Shown here one piece after another: positions 36,161-45,319 of a stretch of DNA of 64,000 nt (position 1 is the stretch's first letter; each line of letters begins with the position of its first letter). This DNA is from Chitinophaga agrisoli. GTDB lineage: Bacteria > Bacteroidota > Bacteroidia > Chitinophagales > Chitinophagaceae. The stretch covers positions 1,676,327 through 1,740,326 of the forward strand of contig NZ_VUOC01000004.1 of the NCBI RefSeq assembly GCF_008386695.1, given 5' to 3'. The position numbers and the translations under genes were made by a program. A model generated the notes under the pieces. It made no database searches, was not told where the DNA came from, and saw only the letters and a program-made list of their open reading frames with translations.

Positions 36161-38542
36161 ATGAGAAAACACCTGATTTTGCTAATGTCGTTTGGATGCA
36201 TGCTGCTGCATGGATTGACATTACAAGCACAACAACGTTTTACTGTTAGCGGTTATGTTAAGGACCAACAGAATGGAGAAAGCCTCATCGGCATCTCAGT
36301 TTCCAAAGCGGGTACCAGTCTGGGAACCGTTACCAATGAATATGGCTTTTATTCCCTTACCCTGCCGGCCGGGGAGCACGAGATCCAGTTCTCCTACATC
36401 GGCTATACACCCATCAAACAAACGGTGAAGCTGACCAGCAACCAGCACCTGGATATTAAGCTGGAAAAATCCAGCAGCCAGCTGAGCGAAGTAGTGGTAA
36501 GCGGCAAGCAGGAGAAAGCAGTTAACACATTAAATACCAGCATCAATCGCCTGGATATCGCACAAATGAAGAAATTGCCCACTTTCCTGGGCGAGGTGGA
36601 TGTGCTGCGCTCTATACAGACCTTACCCGGCGTAACCACCGTAGGCGAGGGCGCCAATGGTTTTAACGTACGCGGTGGCGCTACAGACGAAAACCTCATT
36701 CTGCTGGATGAAGCCCCCCTGTACAACTCTACGCATATGCTGGGTTTCTTCTCCGTATTTAACCCGGATGCCGTAAAAAGCCTCAACCTTATCAAAGGCG
36801 GCTTTCCGGCAGAATACGGCGGCCGTACCTCCTCCGTGCTGGATATCCGCATGAAAGACGGTGATAACCAACGGCTGGGCGCTACCGGTGGTATCGGTAA
36901 CATCTTCAGCCGCCTGGCGATAGAAGGGCCTATTAAAAAAGATGAATCCTCTTTTATAATAGCAGGCCGCAGATCTTACGTAGACGTATTGGCGAAACCC
37001 TTCCTGAAAGGAGACAATGCGGATACCAAGCTGTATTTCTATGACCTCACAGCCAAAGCTAACTTCAAACTCAATAAGAATAATACCATCTTCCTGAGCG
37101 GTTACCTGGGTCGTGATGTGTTTGGATTTGGGGGCGATGTGAACATGAGCTGGGGCAACTCCACCGGTACGGTACGTTGGAACCACGTGTTTACGAACCG
37201 CCTGTTCATGAACCTGACCACCTTCTATAGCAAATATGATTACAGCCTGGATTTTACCAATGAATCAGATAAGGATAAAGACCCAACTGCGCCTACGCAG
37301 AATTCCAACTGGTCATCCAATATCATCAACTACGGCGTAAAACCCTCCTTCACTTACTACCTCAGTGCCAAAAACAGCCTGCACTTTGGTGTACAGGGGA
37401 TCTACTACACCTTTAAGCCTGGTAAGGGCGTAGGCAACCAGGATGGCGAAAAAAGCGAGATCGTCCTGAACGACCAGCACGCACTGGAATCCGCCGTGTA
37501 CCTGGATCATGAATATAAACCCAGCAGCAAATTTGGTATACAGTATGGCCTCCGCTTCTCTGCCTATCAATACCTGGGTAAAGGCACCGCTTATTACTAT
37601 GCCGATACCGTTCCAGGCATCCGCAAAAGGCTGGCCGGTTCAAAGGAATATGAAAACAATGCGGTGATCAAAGCCTACCCTTACTTAGAGCCCAGGGTCA
37701 GCGCCAAATATAGCATCACTGACAACCATGCCGTAAAAGTAGCTTATGCACGTACTACCCAGTTCATGCACCAGCTATCCAATACCGCCTCTCCCACCCC
37801 GCTGGATATCTGGACGCCCAGCACCAATAACATAAAACCGCAGGTGGCAGATCAATATACATTAGGGTATTTCTATGATTCGCCCTCTGGTATCCTGGAG
37901 TTATCCGGTGAACTGTTCTACAAAAAGATGAATAACCAGGTGGATTACATTGATAACGCCAACCTGCAGCTGAACCAATACATAGAGGCTGACCTGCTGC
38001 CCTCCAAAGGACGCGCCTACGGTGTGGAACTGATGGCTAAGAAAGAAGTGGGTAGCACCACCGGCTGGGTTAGCTATACGCTGTCCCGCACAGAAAGGAA
38101 AACAGACGGTATCAGCAATAACGAATGGTTCCTGAACCGCTACGACCGTACCCACAACCTGAACGTAGTGGTAACTCACGACTTTACGAAACGCAGCACG
38201 CTTTCTGCCAACTTCGTTTATGCATCCGGTACACCGGGCACTTTTGCAGATAGCCGCCTGGAATTCCAGGACTGGGACATCCCGTACAACAGCACCGGCG
38301 ATCGTAACAACTACCGCTTACCGGCCTTCCATCGCCTGGACCTGTCCTTTACCCGTAAAGGCAAACAGCATAAACGCTGGCAGGGCGAATGGGTATTCTC
38401 ACTGTACAACGTGTATGCCCGCAGGAATGCCTATACCATCTATTTCCAGCAGAACGAAGATGACCGTACCCAGCGGGAAGCCAAACGTTTATCTATCATA
38501 GGCTCCATTCTGCCCGGTATCACTTACAACTTCAAATTCTGA
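36161..38542 (+). CDS. TonB-dependent receptor with CarboxypepD_reg-like N-terminal domain
   Basis: 793 residues with signal peptide (about 1-24, ending LQAQ). Order: CarboxypepD_reg-like domain (about 30-115, ESLIGISVSKAGTSLGTVTNEYG), plug domain (about 120-230, GEGANGFNVRGGATDENLIL and FNPDAVKSLNLIKGGFPAEYGGR), then a 22-strand barrel ending in F. It moves a substrate across the outer membrane using TonB energy. The DUF4249 lipoprotein gene follows after 24 bases, and an AraC regulator and small protein lie upstream, a layout often tied to metal or siderophore uptake. Substrate not proven. Confidence 0.9.
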   Translation: MRKHLILLMSFGCMLLHGLTLQAQQRFTVSGYVKDQQNGESLIGISVSKAGTSLGTVTNEYGFYSLTLPAGEHEIQFSYIGYTPIKQTVKLTSNQHLDIKLEKSSSQLSEVVVSGKQEKAVNTLNTSINRLDIAQMKKLPTFLGEVDVLRSIQTLPGVTTVGEGANGFNVRGGATDENLILLDEAPLYNSTHMLGFFSVFNPDAVKSLNLIKGGFPAEYGGRTSSVLDIRMKDGDNQRLGATGGIGNIFSRLAIEGPIKKDESSFIIAGRRSYVDVLAKPFLKGDNADTKLYFYDLTAKANFKLNKNNTIFLSGYLGRDVFGFGGDVNMSWGNSTGTVRWNHVFTNRLFMNLTTFYSKYDYSLDFTNESDKDKDPTAPTQNSNWSSNIINYGVKPSFTYYLSAKNSLHFGVQGIYYTFKPGKGVGNQDGEKSEIVLNDQHALESAVYLDHEYKPSSKFGIQYGLRFSAYQYLGKGTAYYYADTVPGIRKRLAGSKEYENNAVIKAYPYLEPRVSAKYSITDNHAVKVAYARTTQFMHQLSNTASPTPLDIWTPSTNNIKPQVADQYTLGYFYDSPSGILELSGELFYKKMNNQVDYIDNANLQLNQYIEADLLPSKGRAYGVELMAKKEVGSTTGWVSYTLSRTERKTDGISNNEWFLNRYDRTHNLNVVVTHDFTKRSTLSANFVYASGTPGTFADSRLEFQDWDIPYNSTGDRNNYRLPAFHRLDLSFTRKGKQHKRWQGEWVFSLYNVYARRNAYTIYFQQNEDDRTQREAKRLSIIGSILPGITYNFKF

Positions 38543-38566
38543 TCTTAACAGCAAAAAGAACAACTC

Positions 38567-39436
38567 ATGAAAAATATACGACTCGGCATATTGATAGGCA
38601 TTGTGGCCGGTTTCAGCGCCTGTGAAGATACTATAGACCTGAAGGTGCCGGATGGAAAGGTATACCCGGTGCTGGACGCCTGGATCACCAACCAGGCAGG
38701 CCCGCAGCAGTTCCGCCTCACCCAGTCAGTACCTTCCTATACAGACAATACGCCCGCCAGCGTGATCTCCGATGCACAGATCACCCTGCAGGACATGACC
38801 GCGAATAAAACTTATGACTTTGCCTTCAGCAACGGCGCCTACTCCTACGATCCGGGCGACGATCAGACCATAGGTGTTATCGGCCACGTATACAAGCTTA
38901 CGGTACAATATAAAGGCGAAACCTTTGAAGCCACAGACACCATTAAGAGAGTGCCGCAGATCGATTCTATCTCCTACGAGTTTAAGACCAAGGAAGATGC
39001 ACGTAGCGGCAAGGAAGGTTATTATGCAAGGATGCATGCCACGGACATCGCAGGTGCAGACGATTATTACTGGATCCGCTCTTACCGTAATGACATGGCC
39101 CACTACAACATGGACCAGTATGCCATCAACGGTGCTTTCAATGAAGGTGTGGCAGATGGATGGGTATTCATAGATCCGCTGCAGGAAAATATCACAGACT
39201 ACGACAAGCCTTATCAGAAAGGCGAGAAGGTGATCGCGCGGATCTACTCCCTCTCCCACACCAGCTACTACTTTATTCAGCAGGTGATAGACCAGCTGGA
39301 AGCCGGCGGCCTCTTTGCCAAAGTACTGGAGAACGTAAGGCCTAACCTGGTGAACGTAACGCCCAATGGTAAACAGAAGATACTAGGCTGGTTTGGCGCT
39401 TCCGCTGCCAGCTTCAAAGAAAGGACCATCGAATAA
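38567..39436 (+). CDS. DUF4249 lipoprotein
   Basis: 289 residues starting 24 bases after the receptor. A lipobox-like GFSACEDTIDL at about residues 15-25 puts the lipid on Cys19. The body (DAWITNQAGPQQFRLTQSVPSY and ATDTIKRVPQIDSISYEF) matches the DUF4249 family that pairs with CarboxypepD_reg TonB receptors. It is probably a surface or periplasmic partner of the receptor. A perfect palindrome follows the stop. Confidence 0.85.
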   Translation: MKNIRLGILIGIVAGFSACEDTIDLKVPDGKVYPVLDAWITNQAGPQQFRLTQSVPSYTDNTPASVISDAQITLQDMTANKTYDFAFSNGAYSYDPGDDQTIGVIGHVYKLTVQYKGETFEATDTIKRVPQIDSISYEFKTKEDARSGKEGYYARMHATDIAGADDYYWIRSYRNDMAHYNMDQYAINGAFNEGVADGWVFIDPLQENITDYDKPYQKGEKVIARIYSLSHTSYYFIQQVIDQLEAGGLFAKVLENVRPNLVNVTPNGKQKILGWFGASAASFKERTIE

Positions 39437-39445
39437 AAGCATTCA

Positions 39446-39477
39446 TGAAGAATGAATAATTAATTATTCATTCTTCA
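39446..39477 (+). terminator. 32-bp perfect palindrome after the DUF4249 gene
   Basis: Arms 39446-39461 and 39462-39477 are exact reverse complements with no spacer, starting nine bases after the stop. A T7 run follows at about 39487. It can form a hairpin and probably ends the receptor operon or protects its mRNA. Confidence 0.7.
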
Positions 39478-39559
39478 TCCCTGATATTTTTTTACTCCTC
39501 ATAAACCAACAGTCTTACATAAATTCTTCCGGACTGTAAAGATTTAAAACCTTAATAAG

Positions 39560-40210
39560 ATGAAAAAAATAGTACTGGCGCTGCTGGTGCTGATTACAGC
39601 ACAGCAGGCATGGGCGCAGCATGCCCAGATGGAAACACTCTTCAGCCCTAAAACGGCAGGAGAAAAAAAAGGTGTCAGCGTAGGCGGTTATGGTACCGCA
39701 GTAGGTAAACTTACCCCGCTGAATGGTAAATTGGGCGTGCTTACCGGCCTGCAGGGCGGTGTGCTGCTGAACCACAAATGGATGCTGGGCGCCGGCGGAT
39801 ATGGCCTGGTGAACAGGATAGATGCCCCGCGGCCCAATGTAGCGAATGATAATGATCAATCCCTTCAAATGTGGTATACTGGCCTGATGACCGAATATAC
39901 CCATAACCCGCAGAAGCTAATCCACTGGTCTGTAGGCGCACTGGTAGGCGGTGGCGGCGTAGGCAGGGATAATTGGCACGACCGCTGGCATGATGACGAC
40001 GACAACGACCGTGACCACGGCTGGCATGATGGCAGTGGCTTTTTTGTAGCAGAGCCTTTTGCCGGCGTAGAAATGAACATCACCCGTTTCCTCCGGCTGA
40101 ACCTGAGCGGCAGCTACCGCTTCATCCACGGCTCCGGCACCCCAGGTATCTCAGACAGTGACCTCAGCGGCGCTACCTTTAGCCTGGGTATTAAAGCCGG
40201 GTGCTTCTAA
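39560..40210 (+). CDS. Outer membrane beta-barrel-like protein with Asp/His-rich loop
   Basis: 216 residues with signal peptide (about 1-20, ending AWAQ). Beta-rich strips with glycine and aromatics (SVGGYGTAVGKLTPLNGKLG, GALVGGGGVGRDNWHDRWHD) and a final aromatic suggest a small barrel. A loop at about 138-158 is packed with Asp and His (WHDRWHDDDDNDRDHGWHDG), which could bind metal ions. It lies behind the TonB receptor and DUF4249 genes but past a terminator-like palindrome, so it may be a separate unit. Confidence 0.68.
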   Translation: MKKIVLALLVLITAQQAWAQHAQMETLFSPKTAGEKKGVSVGGYGTAVGKLTPLNGKLGVLTGLQGGVLLNHKWMLGAGGYGLVNRIDAPRPNVANDNDQSLQMWYTGLMTEYTHNPQKLIHWSVGALVGGGGVGRDNWHDRWHDDDDNDRDHGWHDGSGFFVAEPFAGVEMNITRFLRLNLSGSYRFIHGSGTPGISDSDLSGATFSLGIKAGCF

Positions 40211-40235
40211 CAACCTCTTCGTCCGCCGTAAGCTT

Positions 40236-40270
40236 GCAGACCTGCCAGGTGTAAAACCAGGCAGGTCTGC
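40236..40270 (+). terminator. 11-bp hairpin after the Asp/His barrel gene
   Basis: GCAGACCTGCC (40236-40246) and GGCAGGTCTGC (40260-40270), perfect, with a 13-base loop. It lacks an immediate T tract; T7 follows about 20 bases later. Confidence 0.6.
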
Positions 40271-40313
40271 GGGCGTGTAAGGCCAATTGCGTTTTTTTAC
40301 TTAAATTAGGTAC

Positions 40314-41183
40314 ATGCTCCCTAACCTCATTCATTACGCAATTCCTGGCTTCGTACTGCTCCTGCTGGCAGAGGTGATCTTTGCCACCATCGAAAAAAAG
40401 GACCTCTACGAAACAAAAGACGCCTTTAGCAGCATTGCCATGGGATTGGGGAATGTGTTCCTGGGACTGTTCACCAAGGCCGTTATTTTTGGCGTATATA
40501 CCTTTGTATACCAGTTCCGCCTGTTTACGCTGGGTTTTGTATGGTGGGCCTGGGTGCTTTGTTTTTTTGCCGATGATCTTAGCTATTACTGGTTCCACCG
40601 CATTAGCCATACGATCCGCTTTTTCTGGGCCTCACATGTCATCCACCACTCTTCCCGCAAATACAACCTGGCCACCGCCCTCCGTCAAAACTGGACCGGT
40701 AATTTTACCGGCACCTTCCTGTTCTGGGCCTGGATGCCATTCCTGGGCTTCCATCCTGCCATGATCCTGAGCATGCAGGCCATCAGCCTCATTTACCAGT
40801 TCTGGATCCATACAGAGGCCATCCACAAACTGCCGGGTTGGGTAGAAGCCGTATTCAATACCCCCTCCCATCACCGTGTACACCACGCCTCAGATATCAA
40901 ATACCTGGACCGGAACCATGCCGGCGTACTCATTATATGGGACCGCCTCTTCGGCACCTTTACCCCGGAAACAGAGCGGCCCATCTATGGCCTTACCTCA
41001 AACATCCACACCTATAATCCCCTCCGCATTGCTACCCACGAATGGGTTGATATCTGGAAAGACCTTCGCCGCAGCCGCTCCTTTAAGGACGCCTGGCACT
41101 ATCTCTTTGACGCCCCCGGCTGGAGCCACGACGGCAGCCGCAAAACTACCCGCCAGCTAAGGAAAGAAGGCCTGCAGGGCTAA
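40314..41183 (+). CDS. Sterol desaturase/fatty acid hydroxylase family membrane enzyme
   Basis: 289 residues with four to six membrane helices. The diiron histidine motifs are intact: HRISH (95-99), HVIHH (108-112) and HHRVHH (186-191). Such enzymes hydroxylate or desaturate lipids with O2 in the inner membrane; bacterial targets include fatty acids, sphingolipids, carotenoids and ether lipids. The substrate cannot be told here. It stands alone. Confidence 0.88.
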   Translation: MLPNLIHYAIPGFVLLLLAEVIFATIEKKDLYETKDAFSSIAMGLGNVFLGLFTKAVIFGVYTFVYQFRLFTLGFVWWAWVLCFFADDLSYYWFHRISHTIRFFWASHVIHHSSRKYNLATALRQNWTGNFTGTFLFWAWMPFLGFHPAMILSMQAISLIYQFWIHTEAIHKLPGWVEAVFNTPSHHRVHHASDIKYLDRNHAGVLIIWDRLFGTFTPETERPIYGLTSNIHTYNPLRIATHEWVDIWKDLRRSRSFKDAWHYLFDAPGWSHDGSRKTTRQLRKEGLQG

Positions 41184-41261
41184 TAAACTTAAGGGATCAA
41201 CCCTGACTCGCTCATTTTTGTTATATTACTATTCGATTCCTTATTATTTCAATCGCTAGCC

Positions 41262-42221
41262 ATGCCTGATACTATCTCAAAACAAGCCTCCTGGCCTGTA
41301 ATAAAATTTAATGACTGGAAAGATACACTGGCCACCGTTCATCTATGGACGCAGATCGTAGGCAAGATCCGTTTACGGAAAATGCCCTGGCTAAATCATT
41401 CCTGGCATGTTACACTCTACATAAGCCCTTATGGGCTAAGCACCGGCAGTATGCCTTACCAGCATGGCATTTTCCAGATAGACTTTGACTTTATACGCCA
41501 TCAATTGCTGATCACCACTAGTAACGGAGGCAAAGAAATACTGGAGCTACGGCCCATGTCAGTATCCGACTTCTATAAAGCCCTATTCGAAAAATTGCAG
41601 CTGTTAGACATTGATGTAGCCATTTATACAGTACCAAGCGAGATGGAAGCCGCTATTCGTTTTGAGGATGACCAGATCCATAAATCTTATGATCCACAGC
41701 AGATTGAGAATTTCTGGCAGGCGCTCATAAAGATCCACAATGTATTTATCCGTTTCAGGGCCCGCTTTATAGGAAAATGCAGCCCTGTCCATTTCTTCTG
41801 GGGCGCCTTTGACCTGGCGGTTACCCGGTTCTCCGGAAGGGATGCCCCCAAACATCCGGGGACTGCTCCTAATATGCCGGCCATTGTTATGCAGGAGGCG
41901 TACTCCAAGGAAGTTAGCTCCTGCGGTTTCTGGCCGGGCAACGAACAATATCCGCACGCCTCTTTTTATGCCTATTGTTATCCGGCTTCGCCCGCTTTCG
42001 GCGAGCAAAAAGTTCAGCCCGATAGCGCTTTCTACAGCCCTGAAATGGGCGAGTTCCTGCTGCCCTATGACTTAGTACAACAGGCCGCTAACCCGGAGGA
42101 AACATTGTTAGCTTTTCTGCAGTCCACCTATGAAGCCGCTGCCAATACCGGTAATTGGGACCGCAAAGCATTAGAATGTGATCTTTCTTTGTATGAGAAT
42201 GAATATGGGTGTTTTAAGTAA
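41262..42221 (+). CDS. DUF5996 family protein
   Basis: 319 residues, no signal peptide. The start strip WPVIKFNDWKDTLATVHLWTQIVGKIRL and the histidine/tryptophan strip PVHFFWGAFDLAVTRFSGR mark the DUF5996 family, which is widespread but has no known role. It is likely cytoplasmic. The 42222-42610 stretch after it shows no gene or structure I can support. Confidence 0.82.
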   Translation: MPDTISKQASWPVIKFNDWKDTLATVHLWTQIVGKIRLRKMPWLNHSWHVTLYISPYGLSTGSMPYQHGIFQIDFDFIRHQLLITTSNGGKEILELRPMSVSDFYKALFEKLQLLDIDVAIYTVPSEMEAAIRFEDDQIHKSYDPQQIENFWQALIKIHNVFIRFRARFIGKCSPVHFFWGAFDLAVTRFSGRDAPKHPGTAPNMPAIVMQEAYSKEVSSCGFWPGNEQYPHASFYAYCYPASPAFGEQKVQPDSAFYSPEMGEFLLPYDLVQQAANPEETLLAFLQSTYEAAANTGNWDRKALECDLSLYENEYGCFK

Positions 42222-42610
42222 GCGATAGCCTGGTCATCATTCCAATAGCACGATGCTTTAGGAAACATCAAGGGATCATGCAACACTTCACCTACCCCTC
42301 CCCGGACATCATGCTAGACGCTGTGGTGTGGCGGCGGTATCGTAATTCCCCTGATATAAAACGGATAATACTGGTCATGCACATCCTTACAACCTCAATG
42401 AGCAAATGGCTTTGTTCTTTATTGTAGCTTCTCCACAACCCTTTATCCCTAACTTTCTCCTTACCATCTATGTCTTTATAATACACCGCCTTATCCCCGT
42501 CAGCAATTCTCTTTCCACTTTTCCCTCCCCAACCATTCATCCTTTTCCTCTCCTGTTCCAAACCACAAATCAACCGCCCTACCGCTCCATCTCAACTTTT
42601 ATTTTTCATT

Positions 42611-42650
42611 TACGAAAACTATCGTACATTTGTTTACGAAGGTATTCGTA
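42611..42650 (+). promoter_or_regulatory. blaI promoter -7 box between two BlaI-type operators
   Basis: Two 16-bp dyads, TACGA-N6-TCGTA (42611-42626) and TACGAA-N4-TTCGTA (42635-42650), flank a perfect -7 box TACATTTG (42625-42632). The dyad centres are 24 bp apart, near two helix turns, and the second ends 21 bases before the start codon. This is the classic self-repression layout of BlaI/MecI. Confidence 0.82.
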
Positions 42651-42671
42651 TATTCATTGAAAGCATTGATT

Positions 42672-43064
42672 ATGAGCGCAACAGGCAAGCATATTAAACC
42701 TACAGAAAGTGAATTAGAGATATTGCGCGTACTCTGGGAAAAAGGCCCCAGCACGGTGCGCGAAGTGCACGAAATATTGGAACAAAGCAAAGACGCGGGC
42801 TACACCACCACCCTTAAACTCATGCAGATCATGCACGAGAAAGGGCTGCTGCAAAGGGATGCCAGTAGCAAAACGCATATATATGCGTCTGCTGTCTCCC
42901 AGGAAAACACCCAGCGTCAGTTGTTGGATAAAATGATAGATACCGTATTCAATGGCTCTGCCTCACAGCTGGTGCTGCAGGCATTGGGTAATCATAAATC
43001 TTCAAAGGAAGAGCTGGAGAAGATCAAACAGTATCTGGATGAGATCGAAAAACAACAAAGATAA
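42672..43064 (+). CDS. BlaI/MecI/CopY-family repressor
   Basis: 130 residues from ATG 42672 (MSATGKHIKPTESELEILRVL); the frame extends upstream into its own operator and should not start there. Winged helix (about 10-80, STVREVHEILEQSKDAGYTTTLKLMQIM) followed by a helical dimer tail. In this family, a membrane peptidase triggers repressor cleavage. The M56 gene follows 49 bases later, so the pair is a BlaR1/BlaI-like signalling unit. The signal is not necessarily beta-lactam. Confidence 0.92.
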   Translation: MSATGKHIKPTESELEILRVLWEKGPSTVREVHEILEQSKDAGYTTTLKLMQIMHEKGLLQRDASSKTHIYASAVSQENTQRQLLDKMIDTVFNGSASQLVLQALGNHKSSKEELEKIKQYLDEIEKQQR

Positions 43065-43113
43065 TTGATCATTTGAGGCGGCTTTATGCCTCTATTTTCA
43101 AACAGAAATTATC

Positions 43114-45210
43114 ATGGCTCCAATGTTCCTGCCCTACACTACGGATCTGGTTACAGCCCTCGGCTGGACGATCCTGCACTCTCTCTGGCAAGCCCTGGTG
43201 GTATTTGCCTGCCTGCGCATTGTTCTTAAGCTGTGGCCCGGCGCTACTGCCAGCACAAAATATAATCTTTCATTCCTTTCGCTGGCGGGTATCTTCGGCT
43301 GGTTTGTAGTAACACTATATCAACAGCTGGACGCGATGAAACAGCTACACGCAGCGCCTTCCCTGCTTATTACGGGAAACGGTGCAAATGCCATGATCAT
43401 CGACATGCCGGTAGTATACCAAAACCAGCAGGAATTAACAGGTATGTTCCCCAGTCTGGAAATATGCTTCCCCGTACTCGTAGGGCTCTATGTAGCCGGT
43501 GTAGGGGTGATGTGTATCAAACTGGTGGCAGACCTGGCACAACTGCAACAGATCAGGAAAAAACAGGTTCTCCCTGTAGATCCTGCCTGGGAGCAGTACC
43601 TGATGAAACTGGCACAGCAACTACACGTGCCTGCCCGGGTAAAACTGCTGATATCACAGCATATCCAGGTGCCCGTCATGATGGGCTTTCTGAAACCTAT
43701 TATCCTGTTGCCTATCGCCATGTTCAATAACCTGAGCGCAGAACAGCTGGAGGCCATCCTCCTGCACGAACTGGCCCATGTCAAACGCAATGATTACATA
43801 CTGAATATCTTCCAATCCATTGTGGAAACAGCCCTCTTCTTTAACCCATTTGTATGGTGGATCTCTAAGTATATCCGCCTCGAAAGGGAACATTGCTGCG
43901 ACGATATGGTAATAGCCCATACCGCCCAGCCTCTGCACTATGCCAAAGCACTGGTAGTATTGGAGGAATACCGGTTCACCAACAATCCCATGGCGATGGC
44001 AGCGGCAGATAACAAACAACATTTGTTTTACCGCATTAAACGAATTATGGAAATGAAGACCTCCCATCTTAATTATAGTCAGAAGTTCATGGCCGTTGTC
44101 ATTATCGCTACCGGCCTGACAGCTATCGCCTGGATCACTCCTTCCGCCAAGCAGGGTAATGCGGGCATAGCCACAGAGGAAACAGCTGCGCCATCGCTGG
44201 TCGCTATCAACGCCGCAGCTCCGCAGCCTGCGCCTTCCGCTAACCCCAGTCCTTTAGACACTGTTCCGCCTGACACCACGCCTGCAGCGCAGCCCAGCGG
44301 CGACAAATTTGAAAACAAGGAGGCCGATCCGGGCACAGCCACTCAGGATGACAAATACACTGACGAAGAAAAATCATCCCAGGACCAATGGAAATCGGCA
44401 GACCAGGATCAATGGAAGTCAATGAAAGAGGCCCAAAAGCAGGCGAAAGTTGCCCAGGAAGCCGCCCAAAAAGCCATGAAGGAAGCGATGAAAAATATAG
44501 ACTGGAAAGCCATTAACGAGCAAACGGCCAAAGCCCTTAAAGCCGTTGACTGGAACCAGATCAATAAAGAGATCAGCGCGTCCATGAAGGCCATTGACTG
44601 GAACCAGATCAATAAGGATGTGGAAAATGGCCTGAAAGAAAGCAAAAACCAGGTAGACCCTGAAATGATCAGACAAAGCGTGGAAATGGGCCTCAAAAGC
44701 GCCCAGACCGCCCTGGCGAACATCGATATCCAGAACATCATCCAGCAGAGCATGATGCAGGCACAACGCGGCCTGAATGGCGAAGAGCGCGAAGCTATGC
44801 GTAAGGATATGGTGAAAGCCCGTGAAGAACAGCGCAAAGCCATGGCAGAAACCCGGGACCAAATACGGATAGCACAGAAACAGGCGCGCGATGCCCAGCA
44901 GGAAGCTATGGCACAGGCCCGGGATAAAGCGCGGGAATCTGCCACACAAGCCCGCGATGCCCAGCGCAAAGTGGAAGAACAGTCACGCGCCAGCAACGAC
45001 AAATACCAGCGGCTTATCAAGCAACTCCAGGAAGATAAGCTGATTGAAGCCGGTAAGCCGTTCACCATTGAAAAGAAAAACAACGATCTGTATATCAATG
45101 GTACTAAACAACCTGCTGCTATAATGGATAAATACCGCTCCTACCTGGATGGAAAGACTATAACCATTAAGGGAGGGAACGATAACCTGGATGTAAACGT
45201 AAACAATTAA
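43114..45210 (+). CDS. M56 (BlaR1-like) membrane peptidase with helical repeat sensor region
   Basis: 698 residues. Membrane helices near 15-35, 45-65, 120-145 and 325-345 bracket a zinc peptidase domain with HELAHVKRNDYIL (the HExxH motif) and a later E in REHCCDDMVI. After the last helix the usual penicillin-binding sensor of BlaR1 is missing. Instead there is a Pro/Asp linker followed by about 230 residues of helical coiled-coil, including three or four copies of an IDWNQINKE-like unit (about 455-505) and Gln/Ala/Arg-rich helices. It probably cleaves the BlaI-like repressor when the outer part senses a signal. The gene ends with a hairpin terminator. Confidence 0.88.
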   Translation: MAPMFLPYTTDLVTALGWTILHSLWQALVVFACLRIVLKLWPGATASTKYNLSFLSLAGIFGWFVVTLYQQLDAMKQLHAAPSLLITGNGANAMIIDMPVVYQNQQELTGMFPSLEICFPVLVGLYVAGVGVMCIKLVADLAQLQQIRKKQVLPVDPAWEQYLMKLAQQLHVPARVKLLISQHIQVPVMMGFLKPIILLPIAMFNNLSAEQLEAILLHELAHVKRNDYILNIFQSIVETALFFNPFVWWISKYIRLEREHCCDDMVIAHTAQPLHYAKALVVLEEYRFTNNPMAMAAADNKQHLFYRIKRIMEMKTSHLNYSQKFMAVVIIATGLTAIAWITPSAKQGNAGIATEETAAPSLVAINAAAPQPAPSANPSPLDTVPPDTTPAAQPSGDKFENKEADPGTATQDDKYTDEEKSSQDQWKSADQDQWKSMKEAQKQAKVAQEAAQKAMKEAMKNIDWKAINEQTAKALKAVDWNQINKEISASMKAIDWNQINKDVENGLKESKNQVDPEMIRQSVEMGLKSAQTALANIDIQNIIQQSMMQAQRGLNGEEREAMRKDMVKAREEQRKAMAETRDQIRIAQKQARDAQQEAMAQARDKARESATQARDAQRKVEEQSRASNDKYQRLIKQLQEDKLIEAGKPFTIEKKNNDLYINGTKQPAAIMDKYRSYLDGKTITIKGGNDNLDVNVNN

Positions 45211-45237
45211 ACCGCTACCATTACCCGCCCATATTAG

Positions 45238-45276
45238 CCGCTACTGCCGTTCATACAGCAGTAGCGGTTTTGTTTT
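45238..45276 (+). terminator. Terminator after the M56 gene
   Basis: CCGCTACTGC (45238-45247) and GCAGTAGCGG (45258-45267), perfect, followed by a T-rich tail. Confidence 0.9.
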
Positions 45277-45319
45277 AGAGTTCCTGTATCTTTAGGTATA
45301 AACCAATCCCGTTTCTCAC

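Noticed and set aside
42292-42573. A 93-residue minus-strand frame before the blaI promoter
   Set aside because: No signal peptide, family strip, or ribosome-binding context; probably non-coding.
44409-45098. A 229-residue frame opposite the M56 peptidase gene
   Set aside because: It is the antisense shadow of a repetitive helical coding region.
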